Source: Elusimicrobiota bacterium (lineage in GTDB: Bacteria > Elusimicrobiota > Elusimicrobia > Elusimicrobiales > UBA9959). From it: 64,000 bases of DNA. Shown piece by piece: positions 50,338 through 58,175 of this stretch (positions are counted from its first letter, which is position 1; every line of letters starts with the position of its first letter). The notes below the pieces were generated by a model. The model ran no database searches and had not been told where the DNA came from. It saw only the letters and a list, made by a program, of their open reading frames with translations. The stretch lies in assembly GCA_012517235.1 (NCBI GenBank), contig JAAYVI010000017.1, positions 1 to 64,000 on the forward strand, read 5' to 3'. The position numbers were made by a program, and so were the translations under genes.

Positions 50338-51699
50338 ATGGAAAAAAATGCTATTTCTTTGTTTGAAAAAAGGATACTCCTGGCAATCTGTTTCATAGGG
50401 GCTTTTTTAACTCCTTTCGTATTATCTTCGATAAATATCGCTTTGCCGGCCATTTCTGACGACCTTTCTCTTACTCCCAAAGAAATGGCGGATTTATCGG
50501 TATACTTTTTAATATTTTCTTTTTCTCTTTTGTTTCCGGCTTCGGCGGCCGCGGATAGTTTCGGAAGAATAAAAACTATCAAAGCCGGATTTTTGATATT
50601 TTCTTTTTTCTCCGTCCTGGGAGCTTTTTCTAATAACGGTTTTCTTCTTATGATTTCAAGGGCGGGACAAGGAGCCGGTTCGGCATTTATTTTCGCCAAT
50701 GTAATGGCGGTTACGGCTTCGGCATTTGAAAAAGGTGAAAGAGGTAAAGCGATAGGAATAATCTCGTCTTCGGTTTATTTGGGATTGACATTGGGTCCTT
50801 TTTTAGGCGGAGTCATACTTAAATATTTTTCTTGGCGCTTCATTTTTCAATTTTCCGCTTTTGCGTCTTTTTTTGCTTATATTTTTTCCGCCTCAATATT
50901 AAAAATAGATTTTAAAACCGAAAAAAAGTTTAAAATCGCGGAAATTCTAATTTTTTTCTTTTTAATATTAATATTCTCGTTTTCATTTTCGAATTTATCT
51001 CAAAATATGGCGCTTCTATTCGTTTCTTCTTTGGGTTTATTCTTATTCTTTAAAGCGGATTTCAAAAAAAACGATATTTTTCAAATTAAAACAATATTAT
51101 CTTCAAAAAAATTTATTTTCGCATGTTCGGCGGCTTTTTTTCATTATGCCGGTTCTTTTTCTCTAACATTCATATTCAGTCTATATCTGCAATATTACTT
51201 GGGATTTTCGCCTCAAAAAGCGGGTACGGTATTATTTTTTATGCCTTTATTTATGTCGGCTCTTTCTCCCGCGGCGGGAAAACTTTCGGATAAAATGAAC
51301 CCTGGAAAACTTGCTACGTCCGGAATAATTATTTCCTTTATCGGGATTTTATCCGCGGCATTTTTATACGAACAAAAAATTTATTTTTTTATTTTGTCTC
51401 TTTGTTTAATCGGCGCAGGATTTGCTTTCTTCTCTTCTCCAAACACCAATTCCGCCATGTCTTCTTTGGAGTTTAAGCAATATTCCGCGGGCTCTGCTTT
51501 TTTATCGGCCGTAAGACTTTTGGGACAAAATATCTCCATGGTTTTAGCCGGATATATAATGACACTTATGTTAGCAGAAAAATCTATACCCTCGGACTTG
51601 CCAGCTTTTATCAAAAGTTTTAAAATAATACTGTTATCCGGGGCGTTTTTTTTAGCCCTTGCGGCTTATTTTTCTCTAAAAAGGATTAAAAATGAATGA
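50338..51699 (+). CDS. MFS exporter (drug:proton antiporter-like)
   Basis: A 453-residue major-facilitator transporter. Hydrophobic segments suggest 12-14 helices. The loop 2-3 signature appears as AAADSFGRIKTIKAG, and motif C (antiporter) as SSVYLGLTLGPFLGGVIL, which points to an exporter of the QacA/EmrB-like branch. TATAAT ends 12 bases before the ATG and no ribosome-binding site is present, so the mRNA leader should be only about five bases. It is followed by a tiny overlapping frame. Substrate unknown. Confidence 0.88.
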   Translation: MEKNAISLFEKRILLAICFIGAFLTPFVLSSINIALPAISDDLSLTPKEMADLSVYFLIFSFSLLFPASAAADSFGRIKTIKAGFLIFSFFSVLGAFSNNGFLLMISRAGQGAGSAFIFANVMAVTASAFEKGERGKAIGIISSSVYLGLTLGPFLGGVILKYFSWRFIFQFSAFASFFAYIFSASILKIDFKTEKKFKIAEILIFFFLILIFSFSFSNLSQNMALLFVSSLGLFLFFKADFKKNDIFQIKTILSSKKFIFACSAAFFHYAGSFSLTFIFSLYLQYYLGFSPQKAGTVLFFMPLFMSALSPAAGKLSDKMNPGKLATSGIIISFIGILSAAFLYEQKIYFFILSLCLIGAGFAFFSSPNTNSAMSSLEFKQYSAGSAFLSAVRLLGQNISMVLAGYIMTLMLAEKSIPSDLPAFIKSFKIILLSGAFFLALAAYFSLKRIKNE

Positions 51700-51787
51700 A
51701 AAAACCGAATTGGGACTTTATCATTATAAACTTATATTTGCCATAGAAGAAAAAATACATAGAATAAAGTACGAAAATATTTGCTAA
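51692..51787 (+). CDS. Possible 31-residue small protein
   Basis: A short frame begins inside the end of the MFS gene (8-base overlap) and reads MNEKTELGLYHYKLIFAIEE, ending in a TAA 15 bases before the next gene. The overlapping start resembles the other coupled genes here. There is no clear ribosome-binding site and no recognised family, so it may be chance. Confidence 0.25.
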   Translation: MNEKTELGLYHYKLIFAIEEKIHRIKYENIC

Positions 51788-51802
51788 AAAAGGGGATGTT
51801 AA

Positions 51803-52303
51803 ATGACATATATAAAGCTTTTTGCGGCGGGCTTTGTAATTCTTTTTTTTATTCATTTGATAGCTTATAATTATAAGCCTTATGTAATTATAGAGTCTTT
51901 TATAAACGGAATATTCGGGGGATTGGCTTTCGTTCTTTTGGGTCTTATAAATCATATCATAGGCAAATCGGTAGGCCTACCAAAGGGGGAAACTTTAAAA
52001 ACAGTTTACGAGCACGAAGAAACAAAGAGCTCTTCTCCGGCAATAATAAAAGAGACTTTAAAAAATTTTTATTCTTCGAGAAAAATGATTCCTCACAGAG
52101 AGGAGGAAAATCTTATAGTATTCAGATCCCCTATTTCTTTTAAAAGCATAGGAACTTTAATAGAATATTCTTTAAAGACGGAAAACGGAAAAACTAATAT
52201 AAGATTAAAAACAAAACCTTTATTTAAAACAGTAATATTGGATTACGGGGCTTCCTATTCGGAAATGAAATACGCAAAAGAAATATTAAGTAAGATTATT
52301 TAA
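51803..52303 (+). CDS. Membrane-anchored protein of unknown function
   Basis: A 166-residue protein with two N-terminal membrane helices (about residues 4-20 and 34-53). A hydrophilic domain from about residue 60 to the end follows (FYSSRKMIPHREEENLIVFRSPISF, then LIEYSLKTENGKTNIRLKTK), which looks like a small beta-rich cytoplasmic or periplasmic domain. GGGGAT precedes the ATG. The stop is 3 bases from the convergent asnS stop. Family not recognised. Confidence 0.65.
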   Translation: MTYIKLFAAGFVILFFIHLIAYNYKPYVIIESFINGIFGGLAFVLLGLINHIIGKSVGLPKGETLKTVYEHEETKSSSPAIIKETLKNFYSSRKMIPHREEENLIVFRSPISFKSIGTLIEYSLKTENGKTNIRLKTKPLFKTVILDYGASYSEMKYAKEILSKII

Positions 52304-52306
52304 GTT

Positions 52307-53707
52307 TTAAAATTCGGCGTATCCCGGGACTCTCGGATAAGAACATACGTCTCTTATATTTGAAATACCGGTAATAAGCATCATCATTCTTTCAAATCCC
52401 AATCCGAATCCGGCATGAGGAACGGATCCGAACCTTCTAAGGTCCAAATACCACCAATATGCCTCTTTATTCATTTTGAAATCTTCCATCTTCTTTTCCA
52501 ATACTTCCAAGCGGTTTTCTCTTTCGCTTCCGCCTATAAGTTCGCCTATTCTCGGAACAAGTAAGTCCATACCTCTTACCGTTTTCCCGTCGTCGTTAAG
52601 CTTCATATAAAAAGCGGCCGAGTTTTTTGGCTTATTGTACATTATTACCGGTTTTTTAAAATAATTTTCGGTAAGAAATCTTTCATGTTCGCTTCCTAAG
52701 TCGACTCCCCACGAAACTTTATTTTCAAATCTCGAGTTTTCTTTTTCAAGTATCGATACCGCATCCGTATAAGAAAGCCTTTCGTAAGAATTTTGAGTTA
52801 TGTTTTGCAAAGTGGAAGGCAAATCTTTATCCAAAAATTTGGAAAATAATTCCAAATCTTGAGCGCAGTTTTTCATTACATGATCGGTTATTTTTTTTAC
52901 GAAATCTTCGGCCAAATCCATATCGTCGTATAAATCGTAAAAAGCCATTTCCGGCTCTATCATCCAAAATTCTGCGGCATGTCTGTAAGTATTGGAGTTT
53001 TCCGCCCTAAAAGTGGGGCCGAAAGTATATATTTTGCCCAAAGCCAAAGCCATCGTTTCGCCCTCAAGCTGTCCGGAAACCGTAAGAAAAGTTTTTTTCC
53101 CAAATAAATCTTTGGAAAAATCGGTAGAACCGTCTTGATTTAACGGAAATTGAGAAGGTTTTGCGGTATCGAAAGTGGTAACATTAAACATTTGACCCGC
53201 GCCTTCGCAATCGGAAGCCGTTATTATCGGAGTATGAACATAAAAAAAACCGTTATCTTTGAAATACTTATGTATGGCAAAAGATAATTCCGAACGGACC
53301 CTAAGCATAGCCGCATATTTATTTGTTCTCGGTCTCAAATGAGCTACGGTTCTAAGAAATTCGTCGGAAGTTTTTTTCTTCTGTATAGGATAGTTTTCCT
53401 GCGGACAATCTCCGTATATCTCCAAAGATTTGACGGCTAATTCGTATTTTTGGCCCGCCGCTGGCGACTCTACCATGTCTCCTTGAGCGGACAAAGCCGC
53501 GCCGTTTACCAAACGAGGTAAGACCGAATCGAATTTTCCCTGAGAATTGTCTATTACCAGCTGAAGATTTTTTCTGCATGAACCGTCATTAACTTCTACG
53601 AAAGATTGGCTCTTAAGATCTCTTCTTGTTTTAACCCAGCCTTGAACTCTAATCTGAGAAAGCGGAGAATCTTTTTCAAGCAACTCCTTTATGGATGGCG
53701 TTTTCAT
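52307..53707 (-). CDS. asnS: Asparaginyl-tRNA synthetase
   Basis: Class IIb synthetase charging tRNA-Asn directly. The 466-residue length is normal. N-terminal OB-fold: VQGWVKTRRDLKSQSFVEVNDGS. Motif 2 region: YTFGPTFRAENSNTYRHAAEFWMIEPEMAF. Motif 3: HAGFGLGFERMMMLITGISNIRD, with the PRVPGYAEF ending typical of AsnRS. Its start overlaps the stop of the unknown gene upstream by 4 bases. Its coexistence with a possibly relaxed AspRS is discussed in the findings. Confidence 0.96.
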   Translation of the reverse strand: MKTPSIKELLEKDSPLSQIRVQGWVKTRRDLKSQSFVEVNDGSCRKNLQLVIDNSQGKFDSVLPRLVNGAALSAQGDMVESPAAGQKYELAVKSLEIYGDCPQENYPIQKKKTSDEFLRTVAHLRPRTNKYAAMLRVRSELSFAIHKYFKDNGFFYVHTPIITASDCEGAGQMFNVTTFDTAKPSQFPLNQDGSTDFSKDLFGKKTFLTVSGQLEGETMALALGKIYTFGPTFRAENSNTYRHAAEFWMIEPEMAFYDLYDDMDLAEDFVKKITDHVMKNCAQDLELFSKFLDKDLPSTLQNITQNSYERLSYTDAVSILEKENSRFENKVSWGVDLGSEHERFLTENYFKKPVIMYNKPKNSAAFYMKLNDDGKTVRGMDLLVPRIGELIGGSERENRLEVLEKKMEDFKMNKEAYWWYLDLRRFGSVPHAGFGLGFERMMMLITGISNIRDVCSYPRVPGYAEF

Positions 53708-54237
53708 TTTTTTTCTTTCTCCTTTTTTTCATCAGGTACTTTAGATACGGATAAAAGTTCCACTTTGCATGTTTTATCCTCGGCGGAATAATCTTCAAAA
53801 ACATATCCTACGGAAGGAGCATAATAACGCACCGCTGTTCCGGCGTCTCCGCCGGCGATTTTTGTAAGAACTTTAAGACAATCGGAAAATTTACCAGCTT
53901 TTATGGAAAGTTTATCCGTAAGAGATACTATTTCGTTAGCGTCCGGATATTCGTCCCATTTAATCCCTTCTTTAACCGGAAGGGGGAATTCTTTCCTGCC
54001 GCCTATTACTATTCCGTCTTCTGTTATAACCCACTTTTTATCCTTTTTTATTTTATATAAGGTTATGCTGGTATCTCTCAAAGTAAAAGTCATTCTCGCT
54101 TCTGCCACTTGTTTATCTGCTTTTCCCGAAACTTTAAGTATATCTATGAAAACTTTAGCTTCGCCGTCAAACTCGGTGCTTTTGTAAGAATATTCATATC
54201 TGGTTTTTTCTTTTAAAGGAAAATAATCTTTAGGCAT
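53704..54237 (-). CDS. Conserved-looking protein of unknown function
   Basis: A 177-residue protein without signal peptide or membrane helix. It begins DYFPLKEKTRYEYSYKS and later has IKAGKFSDCLKV and VRYYAPSVGYVFEDYS. This pattern is seen in many small beta-rich proteins of unknown role, which are usually lipoproteins or exported. The very charged C-terminus ends in EKKEKEKK. GGGAGA precedes the ATG. It is coupled to asnS by ATGA. I do not assign a function. Confidence 0.65.
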   Translation of the reverse strand: MPKDYFPLKEKTRYEYSYKSTEFDGEAKVFIDILKVSGKADKQVAEARMTFTLRDTSITLYKIKKDKKWVITEDGIVIGGRKEFPLPVKEGIKWDEYPDANEIVSLTDKLSIKAGKFSDCLKVLTKIAGGDAGTAVRYYAPSVGYVFEDYSAEDKTCKVELLSVSKVPDEKKEKEKK

Positions 54238-54317
54238 AAAAATCTCCCGAAAGCTAAAATAAAAACATTATTTTAACTTTTCTCAAATAAAATTATATAA
54301 AATATAAAAGGTAAAAA

Positions 54318-54326
54318 TGCTAAAAT
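54318..54326 (+). promoter_or_regulatory. Extended -10 promoter for tRNA-Ala
   Basis: TGCTAAAAT, in the string AAATGCTAAAATAAT that is also found before the Ldh2-family gene. A start about 7 bases downstream would lie near 54333, nine bases ahead of the mature tRNA 5' end. Confidence 0.5.
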
Positions 54327-54341
54327 AATATACGAACCTAT

Positions 54342-54414
54342 GGGCGTGTAGCTCAGCTGGGAGAGCGCCTCGTTCGCAACGAGGAGGTCGTGGGTTCGAT
54401 CCCCATCACGTCCA
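54342..54414 (+). tRNA. tRNA-Ala (anticodon CGC)
   Basis: A 73-base cloverleaf. The acceptor stem GGGCGTG pairs with CACGTCC and includes the G3-U70 wobble that identifies alanine tRNAs. D arm GCTC/GAGC, anticodon stem CCTCG/CGAGG around loop TTCGCAA with anticodon CGC at 54375-54377, and T arm with GTTCGATCC. The discriminator is A and CCA is not encoded, so a CCA-adding enzyme is needed. It is isolated between minus-strand genes. Confidence 0.96.
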
Positions 54415-54498
54415 TTCTACTTCGCTAAAGCTTCGAAGAATAATCAAAAATATCCAATAAACGAGGCGGACGGACAAAAAATATATCTACCCCTCTAT

Positions 54499-54526
54499 TC
54501 ATCTAATCTTCCGATCATCTAATCTT
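54499..54526. repeat. Short direct repeat, 16-bp period
   Basis: TCATCTAATCTT occurs twice (54499-54510 and 54515-54526), a 16-base step, between the tRNA and mltG. Composition and period resemble the tract at 7527-7567. Apart from the tRNA and a small CTTCG...CGAAG hairpin just after it, I see nothing else in this 300-base gap. Confidence 0.5.
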
Positions 54527-54543
54527 CTATTATTTACGGCTGT

Positions 54544-55488
54544 TTATTTTTCTTGATACAAAGCCTTTATTCTTTTTATGGCTTTTTTATGTTCTTCGAA
54601 ATTATTATTGAATACATGACGGCCTTTTCTATCGGCCACAAAATATAAAGCGTCTATGTCGGCCGGTTCTGCTACCGCTTTAGCAGATTTAACACCCGGA
54701 TTACATATGGGACCGGGGGGAAGTCCGGAAACATAATAAGTATTGTAAGGAGAAGGGAATTTTAAGTCCGCATAAGATAAATTTTTTTTCCAATATCCCA
54801 AAGCATACTGCACCGTAGGGTCGGCTTCCAAAGGCATTCCTTTTTTGACCCTGTTTAAATAAACGGCGGCTATTAAAGGTCTTTCGGTATCTATTACGGC
54901 TTCTCTTTCCACTATGGAAGCGACTATCAAAGCTTTATAGCTATCCATACCTTGAGGAAGTTTGGCGGCGTCAAATATCGGCTTTATATTATTATCGAAT
55001 TCCGATTTAAGTATGTTTATTACTTCTCTTTCGCGCATATTTTTTTTAAAATGATATGTGGAAGGAAAAAGATATCCTTCTAATTTTTCTTCTTTTACTA
55101 TCTTCAAAAATTCTTTTTCATTTTTGATTACGCCGGACGCTTTTAATCTTTCCGCTATTTGCTCCGATCTCCATCCTTCCGGAATAGTAATTTTCATATC
55201 GGATATATAAATAGAATGAGTTATTTTCCATAAAACAAGCTCGTGAGGAGTATATTTATTAAGCTCATATTCTCCCGGCATTATTTTTTTCGAAGATCCG
55301 CTGATTTTAACCAAAGCTTTAAACCAAAAAGAACTTAATATTATTTTTTCTTTTTTTAAATTTTCCGCTATTTTAGAAGCCGTTTGCCCTTCGTCTATCG
55401 AAAATTTTATTTTTTCTCCTCTATAAAAAAAATAGAAAAGAACAAACAATGCGAATGTTAAAAAAATCAAAAACATCGTCTTTTTCAT
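54544..55488 (-). CDS. mltG: Endolytic murein transglycosylase MltG
   Basis: YceG-like lytic transglycosylase that cleaves nascent glycan strands at the inner membrane. A single N-terminal anchor (MKKTMFLIFLTFALFVLFYF) is followed by a LysM-like region (SIDEGQTASKIAENL). The catalytic domain has EGYLFPSTYHF, ASIVEREAVIDTERPLIA with the catalytic Glu, and MPLEADPTVQYALG. The end has SPYNTYYVSGLPPGPICNPG. ATG at 55488 overlaps the thpR stop and gives 314 residues. Confidence 0.95.
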   Translation of the reverse strand: MKKTMFLIFLTFALFVLFYFFYRGEKIKFSIDEGQTASKIAENLKKEKIILSSFWFKALVKISGSSKKIMPGEYELNKYTPHELVLWKITHSIYISDMKITIPEGWRSEQIAERLKASGVIKNEKEFLKIVKEEKLEGYLFPSTYHFKKNMREREVINILKSEFDNNIKPIFDAAKLPQGMDSYKALIVASIVEREAVIDTERPLIAAVYLNRVKKGMPLEADPTVQYALGYWKKNLSYADLKFPSPYNTYYVSGLPPGPICNPGVKSAKAVAEPADIDALYFVADRKGRHVFNNNFEEHKKAIKRIKALYQEK

Positions 55489-56027
55489 TTTAGTTCTCCG
55501 CAAAAAAGCTCTCTGTATATCGGACCGCGAGAGTACAGCATACTCTCAATCCATACAAATTTTTCCGCATTAAAAGAAATTTTTCCGGAAAAATCTTTGG
55601 ATAAAAAATCCGAGGCCGAATTTAATCCCCGCTCGGAATTAATTCTTGCCAATGTAATATGCGGATGAAATTTATCGTCGCATACAAAACCGGAACCTGA
55701 GATAAGAGAAGTTATTTTTTCTCTAAGAAAAAACAGTTCTTTTTCTCCTTTTTCAAGACCTATCCACAAAATAGACGGCTTACCTTTGCGGCTGAAAGAT
55801 CCGGCTTTTCCCAAAGATATTACAAAAGGTTCAAAAGAGAAAGACTTTAACAAATTTATAAATTCTTCTTTTTGTTCTTTTTTTACGCAATCTCCCAAAA
55901 AAGCTATGGTAATATGAAGATTTTCCAAATTAGTTTTTTTAATTCCGCTATCATTTGAAAAAGTAACGGATTCGTAAACTTCCTTCTTTATATAATCGGG
56001 TAAAGGTATGGCCAAAAAAGAACGCAT
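55485..56027 (-). CDS. thpR: RNA 2',3'-cyclic phosphodiesterase
   Basis: A 180-residue 2H phosphoesterase of the LigT/ThpR type that opens 2',3'-cyclic phosphates. Both catalytic HxTx motifs are present: LHITIAFLG near residue 38 and HPHITLARI near residue 130. The start MRSFLAIPLP is characteristic. It lies directly downstream of the FecR-domain gene and overlaps mltG by ATGA. The biological substrate is uncertain, as for most members. Confidence 0.92.
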   Translation of the reverse strand: MRSFLAIPLPDYIKKEVYESVTFSNDSGIKKTNLENLHITIAFLGDCVKKEQKEEFINLLKSFSFEPFVISLGKAGSFSRKGKPSILWIGLEKGEKELFFLREKITSLISGSGFVCDDKFHPHITLARINSERGLNSASDFLSKDFSGKISFNAEKFVWIESMLYSRGPIYRELFCGELK

Positions 56028-56891
56028 TTAAACGCCTCTTTTTTTACGATTATGCTTATTCAAAGGCTTTTTTTTATCCGTCGCGGAAGTTTCTTCTTCT
56101 TGAGAATCTTTAATCTTTCTTTTTAAAAGAGCCGCCCTCATTTTTTCTCTTCTTTGGAAGTCCATGGGACGCCATCTTTTCTTATAAAGAGGAAATCTTT
56201 TTCTTACTTCGGCCATAAGATTTTTATGTTTCGCAAGTCTGGACATTCTTACCGTTTTAAGTCTTTTTATTTGCGGCGATAAAACTATTTCTTGATTTTT
56301 TTCGACTTTAATTTCTTCCGAAGGCTTACCCTCTTTGTCCAAAGAAGAAACGGCAAGTTCTCCTTCGTCGAAGACTCCGAAAGAGCTTTCCTTATTAAAT
56401 GCAGAATGTTCGGCGGCAAACTCGGTGCCTCTTACGGCGCAAACCGCCGCCGGAGTATTTACCTTGAAAAAAAGCTTCTTTTTGACTTTAGATTCGAACT
56501 TTGCGACTAAAGCGCCTATTTTAAGAAATACCGAAGAATCGTCCTGTTCCAATGTTCTTATCTCCAACTCGCTGTTTCTCGAAAGTTTTATCATTCCCCG
56601 GTCCGAAAAATATATTTCCGCATAACCGTCGGAACCTGTCTTTACGGTATCGTCGGGATCGAGAGGATAATATCCCGAATCGTCTATGCTTTTAAATTCG
56701 CTATCTTCCGAAGATTTTACCCAAACGGAACCGCCGGTTTTTTTAATCAAAGCTTCGAACTGATTTTGCGAAGATGTCTGATTTTCCGCTTTCATTTTCA
56801 TAAGCTGTTCGACCATCTTTTTATATTCCTCTTGATTTTGCTGAGAAAAAGCCGAACCTATAAAAAGAAAAGAAAGAAATATTTTAAGCAT
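56028..56891 (-). CDS. Exported FecR-domain protein with basic C-terminal tail
   Basis: A 287-residue protein with a signal peptide (residues 1-16, ending SAFS). A FecR-type beta domain covers about residues 55-200: GGSVWVKSS, then DTVKTGSDGYAEIYFSDRGMIKL and TPAAVCAVRGTEFAAE. The last 80 residues are extremely rich in Arg and Lys. Such stand-alone FecR domains occur in exported proteins without a linked sigma factor, and none is seen here. The basic tail might bind acidic polymer or nucleic acid. It is one base from thpR and follows tyrS. Confidence 0.82.
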   Translation of the reverse strand: MLKIFLSFLFIGSAFSQQNQEEYKKMVEQLMKMKAENQTSSQNQFEALIKKTGGSVWVKSSEDSEFKSIDDSGYYPLDPDDTVKTGSDGYAEIYFSDRGMIKLSRNSELEIRTLEQDDSSVFLKIGALVAKFESKVKKKLFFKVNTPAAVCAVRGTEFAAEHSAFNKESSFGVFDEGELAVSSLDKEGKPSEEIKVEKNQEIVLSPQIKRLKTVRMSRLAKHKNLMAEVRKRFPLYKKRWRPMDFQRREKMRAALLKRKIKDSQEEETSATDKKKPLNKHNRKKRGV

Positions 56892-56893
56892 AC

Positions 56894-58072
56894 TTAAACC
56901 CCCTTTACAAGCTTTCTGAAATTTCTCTTACCGGCCTGAATAATTCCCTCCAAAGGTTCTATTATCGAATCCGATGCCATTTTTTTCCCGTCTATTTTAA
57001 CCGCTCCCGCTTCGATTAATCTCCTTGCCTCGTTATTGCTTTTCGCCATTTTGCATAATACCATCAACTGTGAAAGTTTCATAGGAGAATCCATTTTAAA
57101 CTCTTCCATATCTTGAGGTATTTGTCCCGCCGAAAATACTTTTTCAAATTCTTCTCTCGCTTTTATTCCTTCGCCTTCGCCGCAAAATCTGTCGGTAAGC
57201 ATAGCGGCCAGCCTTTTTTTGGCTTCCATCGGATGCAAAGACTTTACTTCGTTCATATCTTTATCCGTCAGAAGTTCGTAGTAGCAATACATGGTTTCGT
57301 CGCTTAAAGACATCGTTTTTCCGAATATGTCTTTGGAAGAATCGTTTAAAGCTATATAATTTCCGTAAGATTTGGACATCTTTTTTTCGCCGTCGGTGCC
57401 TACCAGAAGAGGAACCGTCACAACGATCTGCGGAGATTGAGAATAAAATTTCTGCAAATCGCGTCCCATAAGCAAATTAAAGATTTGATCTTGTCCGCCT
57501 AATTCCACATCGGCCTTAACGGCTACGGAGTCGTACCCCTGAAAAACCGGATATAAAATTTCCAAAAGGCTTATGGGCATTTCGTTCTTCATTCTATTTT
57601 TAAAGTCTTCTCTTTCCAAAATTCTGGAAACTGTCAAATTTTTAGCGGTATTTATAAGTTCGCTCATAGAACCCGAATTATGCTGCGTAAAAGGGATAAG
57701 CCATTGAGAATTAAATCTAATTTCCGTTTTTTCTCTGTCCAATACTTTAAAAGCCTGTTCCGTATATGTTTTTGCGTTTATTTTCACGTCTTCTTCGTTT
57801 AACATAGGCCTGGTGGAATCTCTGCCGGACGGGTCTCCGACTCTTGCGGTAAAATCTCCTATTATTAAAACCGCCGTATGCCCCAGATCTTGAAATTGTC
57901 TGAGCTTTGAAAGAACTACGCTATGACCCAAATGTAAATCCGAGGAAGTAGGGTCTACTCCCAATTTTATTCTTAATTTTTTCCCGCTTTTAAGCTTTTC
58001 GGCCAATTCGGCTTCGCTTACTATGTTTACCGCGCCTCTTTTAAGCAAAGAAAGTTGTTTTTCAAAATCCAT
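56894..58072 (-). CDS. tyrS: Tyrosyl-tRNA synthetase
   Basis: Class I synthetase charging tRNA-Tyr. The HIGH-type motif is HLGHSVVLSKL and the KMSKS loop KMSKSYGNYIAL. QDQIFNLLMGRDL and a C-terminal S4 RNA-binding domain (NNEARRLIEAGAVKIDGKK) are present. The 392-residue length fits the TyrRS-2 (TyrZ-like) group. TATAAT lies about 30 bases upstream on the minus strand with CGGAGA before the ATG. Likely first gene of the tyrS-FecR-thpR-mltG unit. Confidence 0.95.
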   Translation of the reverse strand: MDFEKQLSLLKRGAVNIVSEAELAEKLKSGKKLRIKLGVDPTSSDLHLGHSVVLSKLRQFQDLGHTAVLIIGDFTARVGDPSGRDSTRPMLNEEDVKINAKTYTEQAFKVLDREKTEIRFNSQWLIPFTQHNSGSMSELINTAKNLTVSRILEREDFKNRMKNEMPISLLEILYPVFQGYDSVAVKADVELGGQDQIFNLLMGRDLQKFYSQSPQIVVTVPLLVGTDGEKKMSKSYGNYIALNDSSKDIFGKTMSLSDETMYCYYELLTDKDMNEVKSLHPMEAKKRLAAMLTDRFCGEGEGIKAREEFEKVFSAGQIPQDMEEFKMDSPMKLSQLMVLCKMAKSNNEARRLIEAGAVKIDGKKMASDSIIEPLEGIIQAGKRNFRKLVKGV

Positions 58073-58175
58073 ATTTATTCTCCGAAAGTTAAACTTAATT
58101 ATATTTTATAAAAATATAGGTTAATCTTACCGAAATAATTCGTAATTCGGAATATGGTTAAAAAAACAATATCAT

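Noticed and set aside
50301-50699. N-terminal extension of the HD-domain ORF
   Set aside because: The extension is antisense to the MFS exporter and has no domain similarity. ATG at 50300 with GAGGG upstream gives the normal HD protein.
54415-54440. CTTCG...CGAAG hairpin after tRNA-Ala as a terminator
   Set aside because: The stem is only five pairs and no T-run follows, so it is not listed as a terminator feature.
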